A DNA stretch of 64,000 bases from Paenibacillus sophorae (GTDB lineage: Bacteria; Bacillota; Bacilli; Paenibacillales; Paenibacillaceae), in NCBI RefSeq assembly GCF_018966525.1, contig NZ_CP076607.1, positions 2,914,001 to 2,978,000 of the forward strand, given 5' to 3'. A model generated the notes under the pieces. It was given only the letters and a program-made list of their open reading frames with translations, searched no databases and was not told the DNA's origin. Below, piece by piece: positions 17,654 to 27,354 of the stretch (position 1 is its first letter; each line of letters opens with the position of its first letter). A program made the position numbers and the translations under genes.

Positions 17654-17682
17654 TTGACTGGTGTTTGCTATCATGATATGAT
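17654..17682 (+). promoter_or_regulatory. Strong sigma-A promoter for the tRNA-Leu locus
   Basis: TTGACT (17654-17659) and TATGAT (17677-17682) with exactly 17 bp between. It stands 38 bp before the truncated tRNA-Leu copy and about 200 bp before the intact one. Confidence 0.8.
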
Positions 17683-17719
17683 ATCTCTTGTGGCCGCGTT
17701 AGCGAGCCTCAATAAATAC

Positions 17720-17758
17720 GCGGTCGTGGCGGAATTGGCAGACGCGCACGGTTCAGGT
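17720..17758 (+). pseudogene. Truncated tRNA-Leu copy (5' half only)
   Basis: These 39 bases are identical to the first 39 bases of the intact tRNA-Leu at 17886, up to and including the anticodon CAG. After that the match fails and no 3' acceptor half follows. A terminator-like hairpin (AAAAACC ... GGTTTTT, about 17789-17814) stands between this fragment and the intact gene. Confidence 0.8.
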
Positions 17759-17885
17759 TCTAGTGCGGATGTCAAGGATTTGCCCTCAAAAACCTTGTTA
17801 TTATGCGGTTTTTCGTAAGTGTGGTTTCTAGTTCTCTCCTGCAGTTCTCTCCTTTTTCTGAGGAGTGATCGGAGAGGTGAAAAAT

Positions 17886-17973
<88 letters not shown>

Positions 17974-17975
17974 AC

Positions 17976-19265
17976 TTAACAATGAACGAGCTCTTGAGTT
18001 TCCTTTTGTGGAGATTCAGGAGCTTTTTGCATACTTGGAATTTGTAAGGTATTGCTCATCACTTGAGCCGAAGAAAGCTTTGAACTGTATTCAAGATGGA
18101 CATAAATGTTAGCGGTTGTGGAATAATGGCTATGCCCTAACCATGCTTGAATTTCCTTTAAGCTGACACCGTTAGCAAGGAGTAAACTAGCACAACTGTG
18201 CCGAAGATCGTGAAATCGAATCCGTCGTAAATTATGCTTTTTCAAGACGAGCGGAAAATGTTGAGTAATATAACCCGGCTTAATTCGCTCTCCCAACTTA
18301 TTGATGTAAATGTAGTCTTGATATTGGTTGCTGTAAGAGTTCTTGTACAAAGCCCGATTCGCTTGTTGTTCGTCCAAAAGCCGCAAAAGCAGTTCTAGGA
18401 AGACGGGAACGAGTGGCAAAGTGCGATAACTTGATTTGTTTTTGGCCCGGTCTTTCGCCACAATGATTTGTTTACCCTGATACGATACAGGGATAACCGT
18501 GTGCTTAATGGTAAACGTCTGATGCTGAAAGTTGATGGCGTCCCATTTAAGTCCAACAATTTCACTCCGCCGCAGTCCGTAAAAAGCTGCCAGAATGACA
18601 GCCAACTCCACCGGATCGCCTTTCACGACTTCGAACAACTCGTTTAGTTCATCACTCGTATAGTAGCTTCCGATAAATTGGTTCTTCTTGAGCCGCTTTA
18701 CTTTGTCTGCTGGATTCGAAGGGAGCATGTCCATTTCAAAAGCATGCTGTAGTGCCTGTCGGATGTTGGCATGATAATGCAGTACAGTATTTGTGGTCAG
18801 CCCAAATTCTTTCAAGACATACTGATAAAAGTCGTGAAGGTGTTTGGGTTGCAGTTCCTTCAGATAAATTTTGTTTTGCCGGAAGTACGGGACAATCCTG
18901 GTGTTAACAGCAAAACTATAAGCCGAGTGGGTGGTGATCTCAACCTGATACTTTATCATTTCAAGCCATTCCACCATGAAATCAGCGAATAAAATGTCGT
19001 CCTCTTCGGTTTCTTCGCTTTCTGTGGACTCATAAGGCTGCTCGCTTTTTTCTTCAACAACCATCTCCTCTTCATTTTCCAGATTGGCTTCTGAGGGAAG
19101 CACAAAATTTTTGCGCGCCTCGAGTAACATGGTTTCCGCTTTTTTCTTATTGCCTTTTACCGGAAGTTTGGTGGGAATCCATTTGCTTTTTCGTTTCCCG
19201 CCATCATTGTAGTTCAGAACGATATAAAAAAGACCTTTCTTTTCCTGTAGGTGGCCTGCTACCAT
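17976..19265 (-). CDS. Tyrosine recombinase (site-specific integrase)
   Basis: About 429 residues. An Arm-binding-like N-terminus, an acidic spacer (about residues 65-100), a SAM-like core-binding domain (FADFMVEWLEMI), and a catalytic domain with the expected residues: Arg in YGLRRSEIVGL, HDLRH, GHSHYSTT, and the nucleophile Tyr in NIYVHLEY. It should cut and join DNA at the tRNA-Leu 3' end. The start at 19265 (MVAGHLQEKKG) is chosen for GGGAGGG before it; the frame stays open further up. The gene ends against the tRNA, the usual layout of a tRNA-targeted integrative element. Confidence 0.88.
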   Translation of the reverse strand: MVAGHLQEKKGLFYIVLNYNDGGKRKSKWIPTKLPVKGNKKKAETMLLEARKNFVLPSEANLENEEEMVVEEKSEQPYESTESEETEEDDILFADFMVEWLEMIKYQVEITTHSAYSFAVNTRIVPYFRQNKIYLKELQPKHLHDFYQYVLKEFGLTTNTVLHYHANIRQALQHAFEMDMLPSNPADKVKRLKKNQFIGSYYTSDELNELFEVVKGDPVELAVILAAFYGLRRSEIVGLKWDAINFQHQTFTIKHTVIPVSYQGKQIIVAKDRAKNKSSYRTLPLVPVFLELLLRLLDEQQANRALYKNSYSNQYQDYIYINKLGERIKPGYITQHFPLVLKKHNLRRIRFHDLRHSCASLLLANGVSLKEIQAWLGHSHYSTTANIYVHLEYSSKLSSAQVMSNTLQIPSMQKAPESPQKETQELVHC

Positions 19266-19345
19266 ATTTAAAAATATCCCTCCCTGGTTAGCAGCCCGAT
19301 CTCCAACCATTGACACTGTTAATATACCATAGTATAGCAAATGAT

Positions 19346-19564
19346 TCAATGCACTAAAGCGTCACAGTGTAAAGTGGGAGGGCCGGTCATGATGCTGCGG
19401 AGGTAAGAGATGATATTGGCTTTGGGGATTTTGTAAGCTCTGCCGATTCTGAAATGTTTGATTTTGTTTTCTTGCAGGAGTTTATATGCAGATTTGGTGC
19501 TGATGCCGCCTAGCATTTCGCATAGTTGCGGGACACAGACAACATCCGGATAATTTTGAAACAT
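19346..19564 (-). CDS. Excisionase-like helix-turn-helix protein
   Basis: A 72-residue protein from the first ATG in frame, with the winged-helix/MerR-like excisionase fold: VPQLCEMLGGISTKSAYKLL, then HFRIGRAYKIPKANIISYL. Such proteins bind DNA arms and steer the integrase toward excision. It lies directly upstream of the integrase gene on the same strand. The conserved family sequence seems to begin earlier (TLRTPELFELM), where the only candidate start is a CTG 9 nt after AGAGAGGAG, so the true N-terminus is uncertain or mutated. Confidence 0.7.
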   Translation of the reverse strand: MFQNYPDVVCVPQLCEMLGGISTKSAYKLLQENKIKHFRIGRAYKIPKANIISYLRSIMTGPPTLHCDALVH

Positions 19565-19750
19565 AAGCTCAAAAAGTTCAGGAGTACGCAGGGTCCGATT
19601 CTCCTCTCTGGAACGAATTTTTGTATGTAGCAGGAGGGGAAAATGAGGGTACGGAGAAAATAGTAGTTGAAGATAGCAAATGAAAGCCTGTTTCAAGCTG
19701 CAGGTGGCGGCCTGCATCATAACTTCGGGTGTTCCGAAGCTCCCCCTCAT

Positions 19751-20061
19751 CAGAGCGGACTGCCCCCAATACCGTGACGTTGGCCGGGCAGAAGTATCAT
19801 TTTTCCTCTAGCCGATCATGGCGATTCAACCCGCCACAGGTTGATTTCAGCCGGTAGTTGATCGCTCGTGTCAGAAACAGTCATGGCGCTACCGCTTCGT
19901 CGCTTCCGTTGATTACGGGGGCCGAGGAACGTACTTGAAATAGGCAGTATGAACTTGTCAAGGAACATGAATTTAAAGAAATACATGGAAGATCATCAAT
20001 GATCCTCTAAATACTTAAATGGGATTTCCCGTCAAAAAAGCAACCAAGGTTGTTCGATGAC
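19751..20061. other. Gene-free degraded stretch at the island edge
   Basis: About 310 bases with no credible gene. Short open pieces in several frames suggest old coding sequence, but I could not assign it to a family. Confidence 0.4.
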
Positions 20062-20423
20062 ATGATTGAATTGCTAAAGTCCCTTTGTATGTTGGATGCA
20101 TATCATCATAATTTGAGGAGAGATCGGAAGCGAACAAAACATCGTTGGGGATTTATGCCAAAGGATGATGGTGATGAAACAGAACATTACCAAAATGATT
20201 GAATGCATGAAAAGTTCAGGGCTTGTAGCAACGTCAGGATACGGAGAACAGGCGTTATGTGTATGTTGAGCTGACGGAAACGGGAAGTGGGAAATTGGAG
20301 GAGCTGGAAGTGATGTTGGCAGAGATGGATCACCAAGTTCTTAGTGCATTTACGAAAGAAGAACTCAAGCCATTCTCACAATTGATGAATAAGCTGATCC
20401 TTCAATTTAAAGAAGACATCTAG
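20062..20423 (+). pseudogene. MarR-family regulator, broken
   Basis: Pieces of a MarR protein lie in different frames: MIELLKSLCMLDAYHHNLRR at 20062, QNITKMIECMKSSGLVAT near 20180-20230, and after a shift YVYVELTETGSGKLEELEVM running through an alpha-helical tail to TAG 20421-20423. The middle segment is the recognition helix region and the last is the wing plus dimer helix. At least two frameshifts or small deletions make it non-functional. Confidence 0.65.
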
Positions 20424-20548
20424 TAGATCGATTTTAAAATAAGTTTATAGGTATAACTTGTTATTGGACAGCCGATTCTATTCCATTGATTTCGGCCGGC
20501 GAATTTAAGCACCGGGGCTTTGCTGGACGCTTAGGCACGGTGGAGTGA

Positions 20549-20823
20549 AGTGGAAAGGGAGGCGTTATTATCGCTGGACAAACAGGTGAACACCTCGACG
20601 CTGCCGGCATTTTTATGGCATACGGTGGAAGACGCCAGCGTGCCGGTGGAGATTTCCATGATGTATGCCGCGGCGTTCAAGAGTACCGTTCGAATGCCAT
20701 ATCTACCAGAAGGGCAAGCACAGAACGTCGATGTGCACTACGGAGGTCGGCAACCCTGACAGCCATCTGGCGATCTGGTTTTCCGCTCTGCCTGGAATGG
20801 CTGGGCCAGCATTCCGAAAATAA
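20549..20823 (+). pseudogene. Alpha/beta hydrolase (esterase type), 3' remnant
   Basis: STLPAFLWHTVEDASVPVE is the segment around the acid residue of acetyl-esterase/lipase-type alpha/beta hydrolases. A frameshift near 20690 moves the rest (IYQKGKHRTSMCTTEVGNPD) to another frame, where the catalytic His position should be. It ends at TAA 20821-20823. The 5' two thirds are missing. Confidence 0.6.
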
Positions 20824-20829
20824 ATAACG

Positions 20830-21736
20830 GATAAACTTCCTTTAACAGGTGCAGGGCAAACGACAGTAAAAAAAGGCTGTTTCCAACAGCGAATTGAAGT
20901 TTTGGGTTCGGCAACGCTGCAGGAGAACCCGATGAGCGGTTGGAGGATCATAATCGCAATTCCGTTCAAAGTCCAAAGAAAACTGTAAAGGCGCGTTCCC
21001 AAGCCTTTTTCGTCCATGTATACGGGGATAGTGGCCTGCCACTGGATATAACCGATCATACCGATGGCGTTGCTCAAGCCCATGGCCAGCAGAGCGAATA
21101 AATTTTAGCTAAAAGCAAGGTGTTACCTTTTTGTGCAGTTTTAGGCTCCGCCTTTTCCCGACGGGTCCGACAAGCCCAGGCAAACCTCGAATGACGGCAG
21201 GAAGGGCGCATACGAACAACGAACCCAAGACCATAAATGAGAGGCGGAAGGAGTGCTCCGCCATAAACCCTCCTAGTGCAGTGCCCCCGGCGACGCCTAT
21301 ATTTTGAAAAAAATTATTGATCGTGAAGGGCTTGTGCCCGCCTTCCGGCCAAACCAGCCCAGCTGTGGCGGCAACGGAAGTAAAAAAACGTTCCGATGAA
21401 CAGCGCGATAATGATAAAGGAGACGATGAAACCTAACCAGCTCCGAAACATCAACAATAACACACTGTTTGGAATCAGCAGGACCAAAGCGGCAAAAAGC
21501 GTTCTCTTTCCTCCAAATTTAAAGAACAATACGCCTCCAAACATGCTGCCTAATATGCCGGAGGCGGCTTCCGCCGACAAAACCATACCTGCCATACCGA
21601 CGGATTGATGAAGGAACTGAGTTAAATAAATCACCGTCAACGGCCACAAAAAGGAAAAACCCGCCATAACCAGCATGGAGCTTGCCACTAAAGCCCATGC
21701 TTGCCGTGGAACTTTGAAAAAGTCGGGAGATAACAT
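20830..21736 (-). pseudogene. MFS transporter, frameshifted
   Basis: On the minus strand a clear MFS N-terminus begins at 21736 (MLSPDFFKVPRQAWALVASS, then FSFLWPLTVIYLTQF, FGGVLFFKFGGKRTLFAAL). The frame shifts near 21370; later pieces (IGVAGGTALGGFMAEHSFRL; then IGYIQWQATIPVYMDEKGLG ... NGIAIMILQPLIGF) are MFS helices in other frames. At least three disruptions. It is unrelated in sequence detail to the three intact MFS paralogues of the island. Confidence 0.7.
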
Positions 21737-21849
21737 GATACCCCGCTCCTTATACCTCTATTCGAGGTAAAGAAACATCGAATAGAGGTGTTGGTCAGTT
21801 CTGGTTGACGGTATCATTAAGCGCAGTAAGGTCGCCGGCCGTTCGTCTA

Positions 21850-22020
21850 CTTGTGATGCTGATGGCAGCGATTGATCTGGTCGGCGGCTAAGTACAGGGT
21901 TCTGTCGTTGATCGTTATCGCAGCAAAGAATTCGTTGATTTTTTGAGTATGCTGGATGCCTACTACCCATCCGATTTTCGGATTCAAGTGGTGCTCGACA
22001 ACCACTCGCCCCATACCTCA
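21850..22020 (+). mobile_element. IS630-type transposase fragment
   Basis: The frame reads DRYRSKEFVDFLSMLDAYYP then QVVLDNHSPHTS. The DNxxxHxS motif with the second catalytic Asp is the hallmark of IS630/Tc1-type transposases. Only this central piece remains; no inverted repeats were identified. Confidence 0.65.
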
Positions 22021-22156
22021 AGGGTTCGGCCATCAGTTGGGTGGCCCTTCTACTTGCAGGAGCTGGTAAAGAAAAAAGAGGGCTCACGCACTCTAATGAA
22101 ATTCCGGCTCTCTACTCTACATATATACTCAAAAGTAAAACAATTTCTGCTGATTT

Positions 22157-22218
22157 GTTGAGTAATCAACGAAATGCGCCCATTTAACCATTGAGAATGT
22201 ATCGTTCGTAATTATAAT
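22157..22218 (+). promoter_or_regulatory. Shared TetR-type promoter module, copy 1 (hydrolase 1)
   Basis: Palindrome GTTGAGTAATCAAC at 22157-22170, TTTAACCATTG block, -35 TTGAGA 22191-22196, -10 TATAAT 22213-22218 (16 bp). Downstream ATCATCAAC is a decayed second palindrome. Confidence 0.75.
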
Positions 22219-22273
22219 CATCAACATATATGTGTAAAATTAACAAAGGTTCATCAAAAAAAGGAAAGAATGG

Positions 22274-23329
22274 GTGTTTAATATGAAACAAAAATTTTTT
22301 GTCAACCATGTTGTTCGCTTAGTAACAATAATGGTATTGTCTGTGCTTTTACCCACGATTACTGTTGCATCAGCGGCAGATTCCTTGGCTTGGGACAAGA
22401 CCTTTCCACAGAGCCACAAGGTGACTGTCGAAAAAGTCTCATTCTATAACAGACTTGGTATTAACTTGGTTGCAGATATGTATCTCCCCAAAAATGTCGA
22501 TAGATCAAAGAAATCTCCCACAATCATCGTCGGAGCCCCATTTGGTGGAGTAAAGGAACAAACGTCGGGCTTGTATGCCCAAACTATGGCAGAACGGGGG
22601 TTTATAACACTGGCTTTTGATGCTTCCTACAATGGCGAAAGCGGCGGACAGCCGCGTTCAATAGCTTCTCCGGAAGCGTATGTTGAAGATTTCAGTGCCG
22701 CTACGGACTTTTTGGGCACACGCCAGTTTGTGGATCGTAAGCGTATTGGTGTTATAGGTATTTGCGGCAGTGGCGGTTTTGCGATCAGTGCTGCGCAAAT
22801 TGACCCACGACTGAAGGCTATCGTAACTGTAAGTATGTATGACATGGGCCGGGACCGCCGTGAGGGACTGGGAATGACAATGACTGAGGAAAATCGGAGA
22901 AAAGCGCTTGAAGAAGTCGCAGAACAGCGCTGGGTCGAGTTTGAAGGTGGACAGAAAAAGTACGTCATAGGAACTCCTGAAGTAATTACGAATGATTCTT
23001 CAGCAGCGGCACGCGAGTTTTATGATTACTACCGTACGCCAAGGGGACATCATCCCCGCTCAACGACGGCCATTACTCTTACCAGTAACGGAGCGCTGAT
23101 GAATTTCTTCCCGTTCGCGCAAATTGATACGATTTCTCCGCGTCCGATTCTATTCATCGCAGGCGAGCATGCCAACTCCAGATATTTTAGTGAAGACGCC
23201 TATAAACTGGCAGCCGAACCGAAAGAACTCTACATTGTTTCAGGCGCAGGGCATGTTGATCTGTACGACAGACTGCAGTACATTCCGTTCAATAAGCTTG
23301 AGTACTTCTTCACAGAAAATCTGAAGTAA
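22274..23329 (+). CDS. Secreted alpha/beta hydrolase 1 (Cys elbow)
   Basis: A 351-residue alpha/beta hydrolase with an N-terminal signal peptide (hydrophobic core VTIMVLSVLLPTI, likely cut after VASA about residue 34). The nucleophile-elbow region reads IGVIGICGSGG with Cys164 where dienelactone hydrolases have their catalytic Cys. The acid lies near IAGEHANSRYFSED and the His in GAGHVDLYD. Paralogues at 26204 and 38485 keep the Cys while the neighbouring Ser is replaced in one, so Cys is the likely nucleophile. Substrate unknown. GTG 22274 follows AAGGAAAG at a good distance; ATG 22283 is the alternative. Confidence 0.8.
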   Translation: MFNMKQKFFVNHVVRLVTIMVLSVLLPTITVASAADSLAWDKTFPQSHKVTVEKVSFYNRLGINLVADMYLPKNVDRSKKSPTIIVGAPFGGVKEQTSGLYAQTMAERGFITLAFDASYNGESGGQPRSIASPEAYVEDFSAATDFLGTRQFVDRKRIGVIGICGSGGFAISAAQIDPRLKAIVTVSMYDMGRDRREGLGMTMTEENRRKALEEVAEQRWVEFEGGQKKYVIGTPEVITNDSSAAAREFYDYYRTPRGHHPRSTTAITLTSNGALMNFFPFAQIDTISPRPILFIAGEHANSRYFSEDAYKLAAEPKELYIVSGAGHVDLYDRLQYIPFNKLEYFFTENLK

Positions 23330-23388
23330 GGAGCTTTTGTTGAATTTTATAAAGAGCTTTCGGTGCCTTCGACAATGAGGTCATAAGA

Positions 23389-23421
23389 AAAAAGGCCTGT
23401 ACAATCGCTACTGGCCTTTTT
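23389..23421. terminator. Terminator between hydrolase 1 and tetR1
   Basis: AAAAAGGCC (23389-23397) pairs with GGCCTTTTT (23413-23421). It serves both convergent genes. Confidence 0.8.
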
Positions 23422-23439
23422 GGCTCTTATACAGTGTTT

Positions 23440-23985
23440 CTATATAATTCGCTCTAATAACTCCCCAACTTTTTCTGCCATGACACGAGGCGGATAAGGC
23501 ATTTTATTCTTTAACCAGTATTCAACTACCCCTACGTATGCATTTGCAATAAACTCAACGATTACATCTTCAATTTGACCCGCATTTTTTTCTTTTGTGA
23601 TGTCCACATCTTTCCTGAACTCTTCGATATTAAACTGAAGGAATCGACTGCGAAAATACGAGGCTCCTTCACTAGCTAACATCGTCGAGAAGAACAAAAA
23701 ATTTTTCTCAAAGTATTCCATACAGTGTACAGTCGATTCTATATAATTCATTTCAGAGGCCGACTCGCAAAAAATACTCATATTGTTGATATGTTCTTCC
23801 ATGATCTTATCTAATAAATCGAATTTATCTTGGTAATGAAGATAAATGGTTCCCCGGTTCACATTTGCCCTGTCGGAGAGATCCTGAATGGTAATGCTAT
23901 CAAAACTTTTTTCGGTCATCAATTCGATAAGAGCCCTTTTAATTGCTTCTTGGCTTTTGGCTATTCTTCTATCCAATTTCGGCAT
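23440..23985 (-). CDS. TetR/AcrR-family repressor 1
   Basis: A 181-residue regulator. The N-terminal helix-turn-helix (residues about 10-56) includes AIKRALIELMTEKSFDSIT and NRGTIYLHYQDKFDLLDKI. The C-terminal ligand domain is of the short TetR_C type (FFSTMLASEGASYFRSRFLQ). A close paralogue lies at 46828-47370 and a broken third at 54813. All three are next to copies of the same promoter module, so this protein very likely represses hydrolase 1, MFS1 and others as well as itself. The inducer is unknown. Confidence 0.85.
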   Translation of the reverse strand: MPKLDRRIAKSQEAIKRALIELMTEKSFDSITIQDLSDRANVNRGTIYLHYQDKFDLLDKIMEEHINNMSIFCESASEMNYIESTVHCMEYFEKNFLFFSTMLASEGASYFRSRFLQFNIEEFRKDVDITKEKNAGQIEDVIVEFIANAYVGVVEYWLKNKMPYPPRVMAEKVGELLERII

Positions 23986-24030
23986 TGTTTGAACACCAGC
24001 CTTTACTTAATTAACATTTTTTATCGTTTT

Positions 24031-24118
24031 GGTGAATAACCAACAAATTAATTTTTTTAAACGAAAAAGCAATATAATTCAGTTTATAATTATAAACGAA
24101 TGTTGTTTAATCAATCAA
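24031..24118 (-). promoter_or_regulatory. Shared promoter module, copy 2 (tetR1, minus strand)
   Basis: Read on the minus strand: -35 TTGATT (24113-24118), -10 TATAAT (24089-24094), 18 bp apart, with the palindrome TTGATTAAACAAC in the spacer and the weaker GGTTATTCACC (24031-24041) downstream. The same 30-bp promoter sequence precedes tetR2, so both repressors are probably autoregulated. Confidence 0.7.
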
Positions 24119-24119
24119 T

Positions 24120-24462
24120 GGTGTTTTTTTATTTGTTGTTTTTTATTTGTAATAGAAATTAAAAAGGTATCCAATATTCAGAAGTTTGATTAATCACAGG
24201 TACTGAACGAGGAATAGGTGTGGAGTTCGCAATAGCTGATTTCGCTGCTGCTTATCGAGTTTTCGCAACGTGGTCTATACGTACCCAATCTGGGCCGTCC
24301 GAAAGTGCATGCCAATTATTTCCTGATCTACTAGTAAGGTCGATCCGAAAGTAAGGCAACTTGTATCCGGGACTTGATGCAAATCTAGCGGAAGTGAACG
24401 AACTCCAAAACCGCCAGATTCATAAAACCGCAAAACGAATAATCGACACTTTCGAATGATGT
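24120..24462. other. Gene-free stretch before MFS1
   Basis: About 340 bases without a gene I can support. A half palindrome TTTGATTAATCA occurs near 24186. An open minus-strand frame here has no ribosome site and no family resemblance. Confidence 0.4.
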
Positions 24463-24548
24463 GTTGAGATATCAACATATCACTTATTTTTAACCATTGA
24501 ACGAACAATTACATTTCTATAAAATTAGATAAGAGTTGATTAATCGAT
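24463..24548 (+). promoter_or_regulatory. Shared promoter module, copy 3 (MFS1)
   Basis: Palindrome GTTGAGATATCAAC 24463-24476; -35 TTGAAC 24497-24502; -10 TATAAA 24518-24523; second palindrome GTTGATTAATCGAT 24535-24548. The transcript leader to the start codon is about 150 nt. Confidence 0.75.
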
Positions 24549-24702
24549 TACATTTGTTTATGCGTTACATGTTGTATTTGTTGCTGTAGTAATTAGGGAA
24601 TAATGCTAATAAGGGTAAACCAAAGCTCGAAGGAGATGAGAATCTGCTAATCGAGACTGTCTACCTAATTAGCATAATTTTAAAGGGATAGGAGTTGTGT
24701 TT

Positions 24703-25872
24703 TTGGCTAAACGAAATCATTTGTTGATTTTCATTTTAACCGTAGGAGTTTTCGGTATCATAAATACCGAAATGGGTGTTATTGGGATATTGCCTTCTCT
24801 TGCTGATCACTACAATATCAGTGTATCTCAGGCAGGATTGCTGGTAAGTCTCTTTGCACTAGCTGTCGCAATATCCGGTCCAACAATGCCGCTATTGTTT
24901 TCGGGTATAAATCGGAAGAAGGTCATGTTACTTGTACTTGGTGTTTTTCTTCTTAGTAATATCGTTTCCATATTTACAACAAACTTTACCGTTGTATTAA
25001 TTGCTCGTGTAATTCCAGCTTTTTTTCATCCGATTTATTGCTCGTTGGCATTTACAGTAGCTGCCGCTTCGGTTAGTAAGGAAGAAGCCCCAAAAGCCGT
25101 TTCGAAAGTTTTTATTGGGGTATCATCAGGAATGGTGGTCGGTGTACCGATTGTAAGTTTTATTGCTAATGCCGTTTCGATTGAAATGGCGATGGCATTC
25201 TTTGCTTTTGTGAATGCGATTGTTTTTATTGCTACAATAATATTTGTACCATCGATGCCTGTTAAGGAAAGACTTTCTTACGGATCTCAAGTAAGGGTAC
25301 TAAAAAAATCAATGACCTGGCTTTCTGTTGCAGCTGTCATTTTACTAAACTCTGCTGTATTTGGAGTTTATAGTTATCTGGCGGAATATCTGAAAACTGT
25401 CACGAATATGTCTGCGAATTCCATTAGCTTAATGTTGATCCTGTTCGGTGGGTCGAATATTATCGGAAACATAGTGGCAGGGAGATTACTGACCAAAAAT
25501 GCGAACAAATCAGTCATCGCTTTTCCTTTTGTATTAGGGACCGTTTACATCATCTTATTCTTAGTAGGTCAGTTTAGTATCCCTACGGCGATCGTTACAT
25601 TAATTTGGGGGATATTGGCAGGGATTGGAGGGAATATCAATCAATATTGGATCATCTCGGCAGCCCCTGAAGCCCCTGATTTTGCCAATGGATTGTTTTT
25701 AACTTCCGCTAACTTGGGAACAACTGTTTGTGCTGCTGCAGGTGGATTATTTATATCAGGAATGGGTACACAATACGTCATATTGGTGGGAATCCTGTCA
25801 TTGATATTTAGTTTGATCACTATTCTGCTAAGAATTTACAGGAGTGCTCATGCAAAACAATTTTCTAGGTAA
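24703..25872 (+). CDS. MFS efflux transporter 1
   Basis: A 389-residue 12-helix major facilitator of the AraJ/drug-efflux type. Seen: GVFGIINTEMGVIGILPSL in helix 1, SLFALAVAISGPTMPLLFSG and the NRKKVMLL loop after helix 2, ARVIPAFFHPIYCS in helix 4, and SAAPEAPDFANGLFLTSANL in helix 10-11. A TTG start at 24703 is chosen because GGAG sits 8 nt before it and the protein then begins MAKRNHLLIF, aligned with both paralogues (MTKHNK, MSKRNN). It is flanked by tetR1 and hydrolase 2, which suggests export of a hydrolase-related compound. Confidence 0.85.
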   Translation: MAKRNHLLIFILTVGVFGIINTEMGVIGILPSLADHYNISVSQAGLLVSLFALAVAISGPTMPLLFSGINRKKVMLLVLGVFLLSNIVSIFTTNFTVVLIARVIPAFFHPIYCSLAFTVAAASVSKEEAPKAVSKVFIGVSSGMVVGVPIVSFIANAVSIEMAMAFFAFVNAIVFIATIIFVPSMPVKERLSYGSQVRVLKKSMTWLSVAAVILLNSAVFGVYSYLAEYLKTVTNMSANSISLMLILFGGSNIIGNIVAGRLLTKNANKSVIAFPFVLGTVYIILFLVGQFSIPTAIVTLIWGILAGIGGNINQYWIISAAPEAPDFANGLFLTSANLGTTVCAAAGGLFISGMGTQYVILVGILSLIFSLITILLRIYRSAHAKQFSR

Positions 25873-25886
25873 GAAATTTATGTATC

Positions 25887-25930
25887 AAAAAGGCTAGGTA
25901 TTTTCGATACTTGGCCTTTACTTTTTTGCT
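25887..25930 (+). terminator. Probable terminator after MFS1
   Basis: AAAGGCTAGGTAT pairs with ATACTTGGCCTTT through two wobble pairs, followed by a T-rich tract. Confidence 0.6.
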
Positions 25931-26008
25931 ATTGTGTATTCTTTTATCTACTTTCTGTATGGTTGGATTCTGTAATTTATCAAATTAATCAACAATAACT
26001 ATTCTTGT

Positions 26009-26100
26009 GTGGAGTAATCGACGAATTGCGTTCATTTAACCATTGAGAGCATCGTTTTTCTTTTTTTATAATTACATTCAAATGTTGATTAATCATCAAC
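26009..26100 (+). promoter_or_regulatory. Shared promoter module, copy 4 (hydrolase 2)
   Basis: Degenerate first palindrome GTGGAGTAATCGAC 26009-26022; TTTAACCATTG block; -35 TTGAGA 26043-26048; -10 TATAAT 26067-26072 (18 bp); second palindrome GTTGATTAATCATCAAC 26084-26100. Confidence 0.75.
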
Positions 26101-26203
26101 GGTCCTTTTTTGTCGAGGTAAAAGGATAACATAGCCGAGGTAAAGGACAGCATGATAGTTGCAAAAAAATTTTCAAACCAAAATAAGAAAGGATGATTTT
26201 AAA

Positions 26204-27283
26204 ATGAAGAAGAAACCTATTATCAAGGGAGGCCTTCACTTACTCATAGTGATGGTACTGGCCGTGCTTGTATCCACAAACACAGTTTCTTCCGCGACCA
26301 CCGGTTCACCCGCAGCAATTAGCCTGGCATGGGACAAGACCTTTCCTAAAAACAACAAGGTCACTGTTGAAAAAGTCTCATACACTAACAGACTTGGCAT
26401 TAACATCGTCGCGGATATGTATCTTCCTAAAAACATGAATAGAGCAAAGAAATCTTCCGCAATCATTGTTGGACCCCCGTTCACTGGCGTGAAGGAACAG
26501 ACGGCTGGCTTGTATGCCCAGGAGATGGCAGCACGGGGCTTTGTAACCCTGGCCTTTGATCCCTCCTACACTGGAGAAAGCGGCGGGCAACCGCGTAATA
26601 TTGCTTCTCCGGACACGTTCGCCGAAGATTTCAGCGCCGCCGTGGACTTTTTGGGCACACGCTCGTTTGTGGACCGTAACCGTATTGGCGTCATCGGCGT
26701 TTGTGCCAGTGGCGGGTTTGCGGTCAGCGCTGCGCAGATTGACCCTCGGCTGAAGGCCATCGCGACAGTTAGTATGTACGACATGGGCCGCGCCACCCGT
26801 GAGGGATTGGGGTTAGCGGTAACACCGAACGATGTAATGACCAAGGAAGAACAGATAAAAGCCCTTGAAGAAGCCGCTGAACAGCGCTGGATCGATTTTG
26901 AGAGCGGACAGATAAAATATGGCGGCGGAACTGCAGTGGAACTAAAACCCTCAGCAGAAGCAGCAGTCCGAGAGTTCTCTGAATACTACGGTACGCCAAG
27001 GGGATATCACCCCCGCTCATTGCCCTACAGCCTTACCAGCAGAGGGGCGCTCGTGAACTTCTACCCGTTCGAGCATATTGATACGATTTCTCCGCGTCCA
27101 ATTCTGTTCATCGCAGGTGAGAATGCCCACTCTAGGTACTACAGCGAAGATGCCTACAAGTTGGCGGCCGAACCGAAGGAACTCTATATTGTTCCAGGCG
27201 CAGGGCATGTGGATCTGTACGACAGAATGGAGTACATCCCGTTCAACAAGCTCGAGTCCTTCTTCAAAGCAAATCTGAAGTAA
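26204..27283 (+). CDS. Secreted alpha/beta hydrolase 2 (Cys elbow)
   Basis: A 359-residue paralogue of hydrolase 1. Signal peptide with core LHLLIVMVLAVLV, cut near residue 31. The elbow reads IGVIGVCASGGFA with Cys167; acid region IAGENAHSRYYSED; His in GAGHVDLYD. An insert around residues 205-225 is longer than in hydrolase 1. ATG 26204 follows GAAAGGATG; an upstream TTG would add an unlikely basic extension. It has its own copy of the shared promoter and its own terminator, so it is a single-gene unit of the putative TetR regulon. Confidence 0.82.
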   Translation: MKKKPIIKGGLHLLIVMVLAVLVSTNTVSSATTGSPAAISLAWDKTFPKNNKVTVEKVSYTNRLGINIVADMYLPKNMNRAKKSSAIIVGPPFTGVKEQTAGLYAQEMAARGFVTLAFDPSYTGESGGQPRNIASPDTFAEDFSAAVDFLGTRSFVDRNRIGVIGVCASGGFAVSAAQIDPRLKAIATVSMYDMGRATREGLGLAVTPNDVMTKEEQIKALEEAAEQRWIDFESGQIKYGGGTAVELKPSAEAAVREFSEYYGTPRGYHPRSLPYSLTSRGALVNFYPFEHIDTISPRPILFIAGENAHSRYYSEDAYKLAAEPKELYIVPGAGHVDLYDRMEYIPFNKLESFFKANLK

Positions 27284-27354
27284 AAATAAGGTTTGTGTTG
27301 AAGATCGTAGAGGGCTTTGCGAAAAACAAATGACACTTTGAGTAAAACCACTGC

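Noticed and set aside
17720..17815. A second functional tRNA-Leu
   Set aside because: Identity stops after the anticodon and there is no 3' acceptor, T arm or CCA.
24275..24508. Minus-strand gene between tetR1 and MFS1
   Set aside because: No ribosome site, no family resemblance, and it runs through the MFS1 promoter module.
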